Made by a program: the position numbers and the translations under genes. The notes beneath the pieces are model-generated. The model made no database searches. It was given only the letters and a program-made list of their open reading frames with translations, and was not told the origin of the DNA. Below, one piece after another: positions 44,047 through 54,252 of a DNA stretch of 64,000 nt. The stretch's first letter is position 1, and each line of letters opens with the position of its first letter. This DNA is from Anodontia alba (Eukaryota; Mollusca; Bivalvia; Lucinida; Lucinidae), in the NCBI GenBank assembly GCA_964016985.1, contig OZ024823.1, positions 38,545,687 to 38,609,686 of the forward strand. The letters are read 5' to 3'.

Positions 44047-45893
44047 TATAACTCTAGATAGGACGCTTTAAAAAGTATTTTTCATATTTTTCCATAAAAT
44101 GTATATTGTGGATGCTCATTAGAAGTGCCTTACTGAGGTGCTTCTTATGAACTAGAGGCCCAAGTGGGCCAGAAATCGCTCACCTGGATTAGGCTGATCA
44201 TGATATGTTAGATTGTGCCATGGTGGCCATCTTGGCTATCAGATCAGACTGCCTTTAGCAATTCAGAATCTGATGCTGTTTGAAGAGTTTCCAGCCACTA
44301 TGGTCGTCATCTTGGATGCTGGAACTGAATGATTCAGCAATTCTGAATCTCCATTTCACCCCGATGCCTCCCATCAAGTTTTGGCTCAACCTGACTTTTG
44401 AAGAATTTCAAGATGGCCACGGTGGCAGCCATTTTGGATATCGGAATGGAACGATTTTAGCAATTTTGAATTTCTGTGTCACTTTGATGCCTCCCATCAA
44501 GTTTCAGCTCAATCAGACTTAGGGTTTAGGAGGAGATGTTGTTTGAAGAATTTCAAGATGGCTGCCATGGGGGCCATTTTGGATATCGGAACAGAATGAT
44601 TTTAACAATTTTGAAACTCTGTGTCACTGTGATGCCTCCCATCAAGTTTCAGCTCAATCGGACTTAGGGTTTAGGAGGAGATGTCGTTTGAAGAATTTCA
44701 AGATGGCCATCTTGGAAATCGGAACAGAACGATTTTAGCAATTTTGAATCTCTGTGTCACTGTGATGCCTCCCATCAAGTTTCAGCTCAATCGGACTTAG
44801 GGTTTAGGAGGAGATATCGTTTGAAGAATTTCAAGCTGGCCGCCCTGGGGGCCATCTTGGATATCGGAACAGAATGATTTTAACAATTTTGAATCTCTGT
44901 GTCACTGTGATGCCTCCCGTCAAGTTGGATATCGGAATGGAACCATTTTAGTAATTTTGAATCTCTGTGTGCCTCCAATCAAGTTTCAGCTCAATCACAC
45001 AGGGTTTAGGAAGAGATGTCGTTTGAAGAAATTCAAGATGGCTGCCCTGGTGGCCATCTTGGATATCGGAACGGAACGATTTTAGCAATTTTGTATCTCT
45101 GTGTCACTGTGATGCCTCCCATCAAGTTTCAGCTCAATTAGACTTTGGGTTTAGGAGGAGATGTGGTTTGAAGAATTTCAAGATGGCCACCAGTGCGGCC
45201 ATCTTGGATATCGGAACAGAACGATTTTAGCAACTATGAATCTCTGTGTCAATGTGATGCCTCCCATCAAGTTTCAGCTCAATCAGACTTAGGGTTTGGG
45301 AGGAGATGTTGTTTGAAGAATTTCAAAATGGCCACCATGGCAGCCATCTTGGATGTCGGAAAGGAACTACATGTAGTTTAGCAATTTTGACTCTCTGTGA
45401 TGCCTCCCATCAAGTTTCAGCTCAATCGGACAGGGTTTAAGAGGAGATGTCGTTTGAAGAATTTCAAGATGGCCGCCCTGGGGGCCATCTTGGATATCGG
45501 AACAGAATGATTTTAACAATTTTGAATCTCTGTGTCACTGTGATGCTGCTCATCAAGTTTCAGCTCAATCGGACTTACAGTTTAGGAGGAGAAGTCGTTA
45601 GAAGAATTTCAAGATGGCCACCATGGATATCGGAACGGAACGATTTTAGCAATTCTAAATCTCCATGTTGCCACAATGCCTCCTAAGTTTTAGCTCAGTC
45701 CAACTTATGGTTCTGTAGGAGATGTCAAAAATGTGAAAAGCTAACAATGGACAGACAACGGACGGACAACAGGCCATTGCATAAGCTGACCTGGAGCAAA
45801 GCTCCAGGTGAGCTAATAACATGACATGTTTTTTTCTTGGCGAAGAAATAAAAGGAAAAAAATTATCTGGATACTTTTTATCTAGAGCTATGA
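44047..45893. mobile_element. M2 MITE split by E4
   Basis: The left half (44047-44150) reads AACTCTAGATAGGACGC to the palindrome centre. The right half (45822-45893) resumes in the other arm and ends TTTATCTAGAGCTATG. E4 occupies the gap. Confidence 0.75.
44150..45818 (+). repeat. E4: minisatellite-bearing element inside an M2 MITE
   Basis: Starts with the hairpin GAGGCCCAAGTGGGCCAG and TCGCTCACCTGGA, and ends in the hairpin CTGGAGCAAAGCTCCAG followed by GTGAGCTAA. About ten units near 146 bp (TTTGAAGAATTTCAAGATGG) lie between, then a short GGACGGACAAC tract. The 5' TCACCTGGA pairs with the 3' TCCAGGTGA, as in E2 but with different bases. It splits an M2 MITE near its palindrome centre. Confidence 0.85.
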
Positions 45894-45894
45894 C

Positions 45895-46102
45895 TGTTAA
45901 TGCTTAGTACTCTGAGTAAAATTTTCAGCAGACGACATATTGAAATATTTTTCTTATTTTTACCAGAAAATAGGATTTGACATTTTATGCAAATTGTCTC
46001 CTGTGGAGACAATTTGCATGAAATGTCAAATCCTGTTTTCTGGGAAAAAATATCATCAATTTGTCGTTAGCTGAATTAGCCAAGACAGTGGTAAAGGTTA
46101 AA
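45895..46102. mobile_element. M7 MITE
   Basis: GTTAATGCTTAGTACTCTG to ACAGTGGTAAAGGTTAA; core AATTGTCTCCTGTGGAGACA. Confidence 0.82.
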
Positions 46103-46198
46103 GGGCAAAGATTTTTACTTATGATTTTTTAAGATATATGTTAGCATATACATTGTATACAAACACATCATATCACAAAAAGCTGAATAATACCTATC

Positions 46199-46412
46199 TT
46201 AACCCTTGTCATGCTGAATAAATTAAGATGCCATGCTCGCTTCTAATTTTCAGCCAATCAGATTACTTGATACAGGTTAGCGAAACAAATTTGCATACTT
46301 AATGACAAACAGTGTAAATCCAGATCAGCTGGCTTCTTCTGAAGCCAACTGATCTGGATCTACACTGTTTGCAAAGGTGGGGCATATCCGGGTTCAGCAG
46401 GACAAGGGTTAA
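46199..46412. mobile_element. M6 MITE
   Basis: TTAACCCTTGTCATGCTG to CAGGACAAGGGTTAAA with core CAGCTGGCTTCTTCTGAAGC. Confidence 0.85.
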
Positions 46413-46507
46413 AAGAACCTACAACATACCTGTTTGACAAAGCAATGCAAGTACACATAAATCTTTATTTTTTCAGTGTAAAGAAAACACTTTTTTAAAA
46501 AGATTAA

Positions 46508-46720
46508 TTAACGCTTCTCTTGCTGAACACGACATGCCCTGTCTTAGCAAACAGTGCAGATCCAGATCAGTTGGCTTCTGAAGAAGCCAACTGATCTGGA
46601 TCTGCACTGTTTGTCATTAAATATGTGAATTTCTATCAAAAACGAGGATCAAGTAATCCGATTGGCTGGAAATCAGAACTAGGAGTGGCCTCTTAATTTA
46701 TTCAGCAAGACAAGGATTAA
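46508..46720. mobile_element. M6 MITE beside a splice donor
   Basis: TTAACGCTTCTCTTGCTG to CAGCAAGACAAGGATTAA. It ends 8 bases before the donor GT of the Ig 1 first-half exon (46730-46729 on the minus strand). Confidence 0.82.
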
Positions 46721-46730
46721 GATCACCTAC

Positions 46731-46842
46731 CCATCCCTGTACCAGAGGACTCTATATTGCTCAGTGTTACCATATTTACAGACCAAAGTGGCACTTCTTC
46801 CAGGAATAACAGGTACCACTTTAGCTTCTCCCATTGGTGTCT
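46731..46842 (-). CDS. Ig domain 1, first-half exon of papilin-like gene
   Basis: Exon of 112 bases, acceptor phase 1 and donor phase 2. The acceptor is ACTTGTTTCTTTTGCAG before AGACACC; the donor is GGGATGG followed by gtaggt. It encodes TPMGEAKVVPVIPGRSATL, the B-strand cysteine (VCKYG) and the core tryptophan (VLWYRDG). The cysteine-tryptophan spacing is that of an Ig domain, and the other half is in the exon at 42251-42408. An M6 MITE ends about 8 bases downstream of the splice donor, so the insertion spared the 5' splice site narrowly. The acceptor phase predicts that the upstream exon, not confidently found here, ends in phase 1. Confidence 0.85.
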
Positions 46843-47178
46843 CTGCAAAAGAAACAAGTTTAATTCTGAAAAAGAAAAGCTTGTTAATTTATCACAGCTC
46901 AAGATGTAACAGACAAAGAAAAACTTCTCACATCCGGCCTAGCCAGGAATCGATTCCAGGCTGCTTGCATGATAATCCAGCACCCTACTATGTAGCTATA
47001 AAAGCTGGTATGTACCGCAAGGCAGTACAAGTGTCATATATACCTAACCCAGTGACATTCTCCCCCAACAAACTGAACTTCGTCCCCAAAGTTCCAGGCC
47101 ATAGAGGATCATGTATAATAAGCCTTGGGAAACTACAGCACAGGGCTTAGGAAGATTTTATGACGGGGGCTAAATGTA

Positions 47179-48453
47179 CGAGGGCGAGTCAATAAAAAAC
47201 CAGCCTAACTTATTTCTGGGTGAGATCGATCTCCTCTTTTTCGATGTAATTGCCCTCTAGAATGATGCACTTCAACCAACGGTATTCCAGTGCCTTCATC
47301 CCAGAACTGAAGAAGCCAGGGTCCTTGTCTCTGACCCACTCCTCAAATGCCGCCACGACTTCGTTGGACCGGAAATGACGTCCACGGATATCCTTTTTCA
47401 AGTTTGGGTATAGGAAATAGTCACTAGGAGCTAAGTCTGGAGAATAGGCGGGTTTGGTATTAGCTCATACCCATTCCGCTCAACAGCATCCATTGCAATT
47501 TTGCCAGTGTGGACTCTCGCATTGTCCTGTTGGAGCAGAATCCCTTTGGAGAGTTTACCTAGGCATTTTTCACGGATCACAATTCTCAGTCGAGCAAATT
47601 TGCATAATACGCACCTGTTATTGTACTTTTCTTTGCTAGAAAGTCCAAAATAATAATGCCTTGTGCATCCCAAAATACAGTTGCTACCACCTTGCCAGCA
47701 GAGGGTTGCGTTTTGAACTTCTTTGGCCTTGGAGACCCCAGCCCTACACTCTGGCAACTTTGAGCTTTATTCTCTGGCTCATAATAATGGACCCAGGTCT
47801 CATCCACAGTCACCAGACGTGAAAGGAAATCATCTTCCTTTGACCTAAACCGCTTCAACAATGCGCTGTATACTGATGCTCTGGTTGCCATTTGCTCGTC
47901 GCTAAGGACTTTGGGACCCAACGGGCTGTTAGCTTGTGCATACCCAAGTGATCATGTAAAGTTGTTGAAACACTACCATGTGAAATGTGTAATGCATTCG
48001 CTATTTCTTCCATCTTAATTTGCCTATCAGAGTACACCAGATCCCGCACTTTGTTACACATTTCTTCATCAGTGGCATCTGATGGGTGTCCAGACCTGGT
48101 TTCATCTTCTAAAAACGTTCTACTGCGTTTAAATTCCCCAACCTAGAATTTAACTTGTGCATACGATGGTGCAGAAGACCCATAAACACTGGTCAACTCG
48201 CAATGTATTTCCTGACCTGTTTTCCCTTTCAAATACAAATACCGAATTACAGCACGGTACTCAACTTTTGACGAAAAACTTACTTTTGCATCGCTAGCCA
48301 TGTTTGACATTCAATATCTTATGAGTGAATGACAAGATAAAGGTGCAATTTTGCCCTCAGGCCTAAAACATCTATTGAAACAAGGCATGAAAATATTGGG
48401 TGTCTCGGTCAATTGGAAATGGGATAGGCTGGTTACTTATCGACTTGCCCTCG
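47179..48453 (-). mobile_element. Mariner transposon copy 3
   Basis: A 1275-bp element with ends CGAGGGCGAGTCAATAAAAA and TTATCGACTTGCCCTCG, each flanked by TA. Sister copy of the element at 18984-20589 but without the SINE, so it serves as the empty-site reference for that insertion. It lies in the papilin-like gene upstream of the first identified Ig exon, in the same orientation as the gene. Confidence 0.92.
47210..48310 (-). pseudogene. Mariner transposase, broken (copy 3)
   Basis: Begins MSNMASDAKV at 48310. A TAG interrupts the N-terminal region where copy 2 has a leucine codon (VNFLVGEF). Further frameshifts separate LTARWVPKSLATS from LVTVDETWVHYYEPE, and LLQQDNARVHTGK from LAPSDYFLYPNLKKDI. 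All three catalytic aspartates are still readable in different frames. The C-terminus is IDLTQK and stop at 47212-47210. Defects differ from those in copy 2, so the two decayed independently. Confidence 0.87.
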
Positions 48454-48473
48454 TAACTGGCCAAGAATAATTT

Positions 48474-48982
48474 CTCACATATATTTTTGTGGAGAAGTAA
48501 GAAAAATATCAGTTTTTTCAAGTGAAAGAAAATCTTATTCATTAATTCACAGCTCCAGTTAAGTGGGGGGTATCTACATAATATTTTATGCTTACTTCTT
48601 CAAAAAGATGTTGGTACTCATTACAAGCACCTTAACAAGGCACTTCTAATGAGTACCACAATATATGTTTTCCTGGAAAAATAAGAAAAATATCTGGGCC
48701 CAGTTGTTCAAAGCCTCGTTAGCTTAACGAGCTCGTTAAGGGTCATTTCGTTAACTGTTTTAGCAGATTCAATACACAATATTCTGATATTTTTTGCTGA
48801 AAAAATGTGAGTAGCTTTTGCACTGCAAAAGCTACTCACACTTTTTCAGCAAAAAATTTCAGCATATTTGTGTATCACTTGATGTAAATTTTAACGAATC
48901 GTTAACTAACGATGTTGTTAGCTTTGAACAACTGGGCCCTGTATTTTTCCAATGAAAAAAATTGCCTTATCTGGAGCTTTGT
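48474..48982. mobile_element. Two adjacent M2 fragments, the second split by M1
   Basis: A right half (48474-48550) is followed by a fuller copy starting CACAGCTCCAGTTAAG and ending CCTTATCTGGAGCTTTG at 48982. Confidence 0.65.
48697..48938. mobile_element. M1 hairpin MITE splitting an M2 MITE
   Basis: A 242-bp copy with CTG duplication (48694-48696, 48939-48941). The M2 continues on both sides, so M1 is the younger insertion. Confidence 0.9.
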
Positions 48983-49149
48983 TTATGTTTTTAGCGTGAC
49001 TGATAATTGTCCTTTTCAATCCAAACAAATATACAATCCAAGAATATTGTAAATATTTTGTTTAGAACAATTTTACTTCATGCACGTCTTCATTATTTCT
49101 GTTAAAGGCTTATTCCCCAACAACAGACATTATTTATCCAAGGTTTAAT

Positions 49150-49427
49150 CATCGCGAAAACATGCCTATATAATATTGACCCCCTTAAACCCCACTTTTA
49201 TATAGTAAAACTGGGGTTTACAGGGGTATACATTATTTTTCTTATTTCTGCTCAAAACACATATTGTGGGTGCTCGTTAGAACTGCCTCACCGAGGCGGT
49301 TCTAATGAGTACCCACAATCTATGTTTTGAGCAGAAATAAGAAAAATATCAGAGTTTTTTATCTTAAAATTTTCAGTTTTTGGATGTGAAATTTTCTATA
49401 TACTTGAATAGGCGTGTTTTCGTAATG
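49150..49427. mobile_element. M3 MITE (reference copy)
   Basis: Full 278-bp copy, CATCGCGAAAACATGCCTAT to ATAGGCGTGTTTTCGTAATG. Core AACTGCCTCACCGAGGCGG with ACCCACAATCTATGTTTTG. Confidence 0.85.
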
Positions 49428-49435
49428 AAATTGAT

Positions 49436-49690
49436 GTATGGTATTCATAGGATCATAAATATGGTATCTGACAGCCTGTAAAATTTCAGTTAGTCTCTCA
49501 TGTTTGAACAGGGTCAAAAATGAAGTGATTTTTCTATCATATCTCTGAATTAATGTTGCCAACATTAATTCAGAGATACAATAAAAAAAAAATCATTTCA
49601 TTTTGATCCATTTCAAGAACCTCGGGAGACTATATAACTGATTTTACAGGCTGTCAGGTGCCACATTTTATGATTGTATTAATACCATAT
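49436..49690. mobile_element. M16 MITE with ATATGGTATTCATA-like ends
   Basis: ATGGTATTCATAGGATCATA and TGACAGCCTGTAAAATT are mirrored by TTTTACAGGCTGTCA and TGATTGTATTAATACCATAT. The tip is the perfect hairpin TTAATGTTGCCAACATTAA. It lies against the M3 at 49150. Confidence 0.75.
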
Positions 49691-49769
49691 ATTAATTTAT
49701 TAAACCTTTCTTGGATAATAAAATGTCTATTTTTCAGGAATATGGAACCTTTGATTTTAATTAAAACAC

Positions 49770-49927
49770 TTACCATGTTATGCTAAAATTCAGCAGATGA
49801 TATCACTTACCATGCAATGGTCAAATTCAGCAAATGACAAACTAATGTTATTTTTCTTATTTTTCTAGAAGAAAAAAATTTTGAAATGTCATTTGCTGAA
49901 ATTCTTATCCAGCATGATAAGTGTTAA
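49770..49927. mobile_element. M7 MITE, core lost
   Basis: The left end is duplicated (two CTTACCATG..AAATTCAGCA stretches); the right end is CCAGCATGATAAGTGTTAA. The hairpin core is deleted. Confidence 0.6.
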
Positions 49928-50447
49928 CCCTTATGTCTGTTATTCCATTATGGAGTATTCAGATGACAATTTTTGCTTTAAATTATCTTGTCTGTACTCA
50001 ATGAAACCACATTGGTGAAGTAATAAAAATTTATTCCAAATTACTATTACCCCATTTATCACTTTAACAGGACAGGTGATTAATTTATGTCCCTACAAAC
50101 TGGATGACGAAACCAATGTGACCAAGTATTAGCTTTCACAAAAAGCTTGGTCTTTGCTAACCAAGTTTTTTGTGGAAGTTAATACTTGATTATATAATAA
50201 TGTTGAATAGTTTTTGAGAAAGCTAATACTTGATTATATATAATGTTGAGCAGTCCATGGAAAATAACATTGGACCAGTCCATGACCTTTTATAAAGAGC
50301 TTGTGGAGCAATGTCAAACTCTAAGATTGTCTACACCCATGGGCATAGACAAAAATAACCAAATTAGCAAAGTTTACCAGTGCAGCTAGCATACCACAAT
50401 AGCACTGGAAGAAACTAATTCTGCAAAAGGGGACAATTAATCCTTGA

Positions 50448-50607
50448 TTTTGTTTGTGTTGAGGTTTTACGGCCCAGTCAACCCAATGGGGTCATGTCGA
50501 GCGCAGTCAGTTTACCTAACCACACGTTTACTGGGCAGGCTTAGTCCTCTAAGCGATTAACCAGTAGTGTGCACATTCTTTCACCAGAAACTGACAACTG
50601 CCCTTAG
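50448..50607 (-). mobile_element. SINE-1, 5'-truncated copy, minus strand
   Basis: Only the 3' half is present: on the minus strand it reads from GGGCAGTTGTCAGTTTCTGG to the GGGCCGTAAAACCTCAACAC tail. An exact 11-bp duplication TTAATCCTTGA (50437-50447, 50608-50618) flanks it, so truncation happened at insertion, as in LINE-style priming. It interrupts the end of an M8 MITE. Confidence 0.88.
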
Positions 50608-50800
50608 TTAATCCTTGAAGTGTCAGGCACAACAACAATAGACAACATTCTATTTTTTTTTATTATTTATCCAAGAAAATAAGACTTGACATTTCATGTG
50701 AATCATCTACATGAAATATCAATGCTTTTTTTCTAAGGAAAAAAAAAAAAAAAAATAGGATGCCATCTGCTACAATTCTGAACGGCACTTTAAGATTTAC
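50608..50800. mobile_element. M8 MITE carrying SINE-1 at its edge
   Basis: TTAATCCTTGAAGTGTCAGG to ATTCTGAACGGCACTTTAAG. The truncated SINE-1 landed in its left terminus. Confidence 0.7.
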
Positions 50801-51054
50801 TTCCTGTCCATATACTGGCAAAGTTGTGTAATGAACTCAAAGTTCATAATATATAATATTTATATACAGGGCAGATACAAAACTGCCCCATTCAAGATCA
50901 GTTAACTTAAACAAATGGCTCTGAGCTGAGCATAAACCAAATCTATTCAGCCTTTAAGATCTTTAAAAGCAATTAAATTGTTTCTAAAATCTAAAAGAAC
51001 ATGCTACTTATCAAATCAGCAAAACAAAAACTTAGATATGTTGATGACAAAATT

Positions 51055-51231
51055 ACCTGATGACAAATGTGTGATGCTTGCCTTATCTTTCTCAGATAAC
51101 AGGGCTCAACATTTTTTTTGCAAATCATCTCTAGGCAGACTATTCACATGAAATGTTGAGCACTATTTTCTCAGTAAAATAAGAAAAGGATTTTAAGATG
51201 TCATCTGGTAATTCAGCAGATTAAAGGTTAA
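51055..51231. mobile_element. M7/M8-type MITE, diverged
   Basis: Arms ACCTGATGACAAATGTG and AAGATGTCATCTGGTAATTC around ATCATCTCTAGGCAGACTAT, an M8-like core. The right end, AGATTAAAGGTTAA, looks M7-like. Confidence 0.55.
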
Positions 51232-51239
51232 AAAGCTGA

Positions 51240-51605
51240 ACATGTGAATGGATACACCTCAAAGGGAGATCACTCAAAGGGAGATCACTCTAAGTTGAAA
51301 GTTTGCCTCGATTTTCAAGGCACATCACTCCAACAGGAAAAGAATTTGCTTCCCTGGTATATGAATCCTTTCTCAAGGAGATGACTCTTATAGGAATCTG
51401 TTTTCCCTTGGAGAAAGTTCTTCCCATTATCCCTTGTCCTGCTGAATCCTGATATGCTCTGTCTTTGCAAATAGTGAAGATCCAGATCAGTTTGCTTCTG
51501 AAGAAGCCAACCGATCTGGATCTGCACAAGGGTTAAGAGTGACCTCCTTTCATAAGGGAGGCAATTACTTTCAAGATCAGCCTGGTTTCCTTTGGAGGTC
51601 CATCA
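51240..51605. mobile_element. M17 inverted repeat split by a truncated M6
   Basis: M17 sequence (CAAAGGGAGATCACTC and CTTGGAGAAAGTTCTTCC) resembles the inverted repeat at 414-571. An M6 fragment (51429-51537) with core CAGTTTGCTTCTGAAGAAGC lies inside it. Confidence 0.55.
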
Positions 51606-51621
51606 ATTCACATAAAAGGTA

Positions 51622-51834
51622 TTAACCCTTGTCCTGCTGAATAAATTAAGATGCCATGCCCACTTCTAATTTTTAGCCAGTCAGAATACTAGATCCAGAT
51701 TGTTGCTATATATTCACATACTTAATGGCAAACAGTGCAGATCCAGATCAGATGGCTTCTTTAGAAGCCAACTGATCTGGATCTACACTGTTTGCAAAGG
51801 CAGGATATATCCGGGTTCAGCAGGACACGGTTAA
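51622..51834. mobile_element. M6 MITE
   Basis: TTAACCCTTGTCCTGCTG to CAGCAGGACACGGTTAA; core CAGATGGCTTCTTTAGAAGC. Confidence 0.85.
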
Positions 51835-51842
51835 GAAAAATA

Positions 51843-52038
51843 ACTATGCATAGTTCCAGATAAGAAGAGTAACGAGAAAATTATTTTTCCTATTTCTCCA
51901 TAAAAACAAATTGTGGGTACTCCACAGAAATTCCTCATGAATAGGCTTGATGCAGTTTTATGGACAATTACGAACATATCAATACTTTTTGGTAGAAAAA
52001 AAAACAACAAAAAAAAACAACATTTTATCTGGGGCTAT
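51843..52038. mobile_element. M2 MITE, centre degraded
   Basis: GCATAGTTCCAGATAAGAAG at the left and ATTTTATCTGGGGCTATG at the right; the hairpin centre is mostly lost. Confidence 0.65.
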
Positions 52039-52109
52039 GACTTACTCTGACCATTCTTATTACATTCCTTCATGAACAGGTTTGTTCTATTCTATAAGCT
52101 TAAAAACTA

Positions 52110-52308
52110 ACTATTTAACCATATTTACCCCAAGAAGTTGGACAAACAGGCGTCTGCAAACAATGCAGATCCAGATCATATGCCAAAGAATATGGAATCT
52201 GATCAGAGTCTACAATGTTTTGCCACTCATCCAGCAGCTTTTAGACCCATCAACAGGTACTAAAAATAGACTTGTTCAAATTTTAGAACAAGTTCAGGTG
52301 TCTGACTA
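52110..52308. mobile_element. M11 MITE
   Basis: CATATTTACCCCAAGAAG, core ATGCCAAAGAATATGGAATC, then TTGTTCAAATTTTAGAACAA and GGTGTCTGACTATTTAA. Confidence 0.7.
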
Positions 52309-52311
52309 TTT

Positions 52312-52554
52312 AACCCTTAAAGCGCCAGTCACAACTATTGTCGTCTGCTTTGTCATCTGCTTGTGATTTTAAAAGTCATTTTTGCAAACAGTGTAGACCC
52401 AGATCAGACTGCTCCTTTAGGAGCAGTCTGATCTGGGTCCACACTGTTTGCCTATATGCAAAATGTAAGTTTGAAAAGTTTGCAAGAAGATGCAGCAGAC
52501 GACATAAGCAGACGACATTTTCAAATGCAGGTTTTCTTGGCATTTTAAGGGTTA
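52312..52554. mobile_element. Chimeric MITE: M8 ends, AACAGTGTAGACC core
   Basis: Ends TTAACCCTTAAAGCGCCAGT and GGCATTTTAAGGGTTAA with CGTCTGC / GCAGACGACA arms are M8. The core CAGTGTAGACCCAGATCAGA / inverse replaces the GACATTTCATGTGAATCATC hairpin seen in other M8 copies. Confidence 0.78.
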
Positions 52555-52608
52555 ATCATCAGTATAGCTTTACAGACTTGGCTGAATCTGTTGAATATTT
52601 AAGGTAAA

Positions 52609-52833
52609 TAAGGTATGATAAAATGTCCTAAAATTTCAAACACTTTATTCCATACTTTTTTGGCTTAAATTTTGCTTTTTATGCAGTTGTTTCTTAAAAT
52701 GCTTAGTGGAATGGCAAACAATGTAGACCCTGATCAGGCTCTCCTTCAGAAGCAGTCTGATCTGGGTCTGCACTGTTTGCATATGGCATTTTGTCAGAAA
52801 CTTTGGTGTTCAAAATTTTAGGACATTTACCAT
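52609..52833. mobile_element. M5 MITE
   Basis: GTATGATAAAATGTCCTAAA to TTTAGGACATTTACCATA; core around AATGTAGACCCTGATCAGGC. Confidence 0.82.
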
Positions 52834-53222
52834 AGTACATTTAAACTGTAACAATACTTCTTAGTCATGGGTTATCTTTGTAAAAATTTCTAACAACTAT
52901 TGTTATTGGTTTAGCAAGTATCTAGTAGACTGACCATTTGTGAAATAGCAAGTCTTTCTACAGGTAGAAAGCATGCTTGTTTCTTGGATGCTGATTGGTT
53001 CAGTGACTATATTAAATATAGATACCAACAGGCTTGAAATGCATATGCTTGTCCTGCCTTTTACAAGACAAGAACAACTATTACTATAAACAGATGAATG
53101 TTTACTGACCATTACATCACAAGCAGAATGCTACATCATGGTCAGTAAACATTCATTGATTTATAGAAGCCGTCTAGAAAGCCAAAAAATCATAACAAAA
53201 CAGAAGAGATTCATACAACAGC

Positions 53223-53450
53223 TTTACCCTTTGTATACTGAACAGAATCTCCCACACTAAATATTGGAAGAGTCCAATTTCAATTTTAGGTATGTCAGAC
53301 TATGTGATTTAGATATTCCTAGAGAAAAATGGTTGAACTATTTGTAAACAGTGGAGACCCTGATCAGATGCCGCTTTCTGTGGCATCTGATCTGGGTCTG
53401 CACTGTTAGCAAATTACCCATTCAGGGGTCTCCAGAATACAATGGGTTAA
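53223..53450. mobile_element. M10 MITE
   Basis: TTTACCCTTTGTATACTG to ATACAATGGGTTAA; core AGATGCCGCTTTCTGTGGCA. Confidence 0.82.
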
Positions 53451-53654
53451 AAAATAAATAAATAAACTAGACTAGTGAACAATATTGTCCCAACGTAACT
53501 TATACCATTCTCCATATCTAAATTATGGCTCAGCATATAAAATATCCCAAATAAAATTTCTACAGTGTAAACTAAGCCTTGTCATACAAAAAGGAACCTT
53601 AGTTTATATGCTCACTGTGAAAGCCTGTCAGTGTTCAGTTTAATTAGAGCTCAC

Positions 53655-53830
53655 AGCTCTACCTAAGAAGAGTAGCATGAATAATAGTTCTCTTATGTCT
53701 CCATGAAACTATGTGTAGTGAGTATACATAAGAAATGTCTCTTTGAAGCACTTTTAATGAGTACCCACAATACAGATTTACACAGAGATGTATGAACAAG
53801 TTGACAGATTTTGGGCTGGAAAAAAGCACG
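53655..53830. mobile_element. M2 MITE, diverged
   Basis: ACAGCTCTACCTAAGAAG start, arm TCTCTTATGTCTCCATGAAA, and CTTTTAATGAGTACCCACAA from the right half of the core. Confidence 0.5.
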
Positions 53831-54252
53831 TTCACTAGAAATAGGTGGGGTTCTTTTGTTGGTTTTGAAGCCAGCCTTGACACTGTTGTGAAAAACAACA
53901 AAATCCTTTATCAAACTTCTTACCAGAGCCATGTGTTATGGGGAACTGATACTTTTCAAGGAAAAACAACAGTCAAAATCACTGTCCCCTTCTGAAAAGG
54001 GGTCTAATGTCCTTTTAGAGTAGACACCTTTCTGAAGGAGACAGATCTATACATAGGAAGTTATAGAAGCTGTCCCTTGTAAAAATGTAGAAAAAAATCT
54101 GACAGGGGTATTTAGTCTCCCTAAGGTTCCTATTTGACCTGATATGACTGAAATACTATGCAAATGATAAACCCTGCTGGAACTGACTCCTCAATATTAC
54201 CATAGTTACGCTAAATATTTAATTTAGACTCTGTAACTCATAACCAATCTTA

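Noticed and set aside
46764..47150. Plus-strand 128-codon frame
   Set aside because: It is antisense to the Ig 1 first-half exon, which has Ig residues and proper splice sites on the minus strand.
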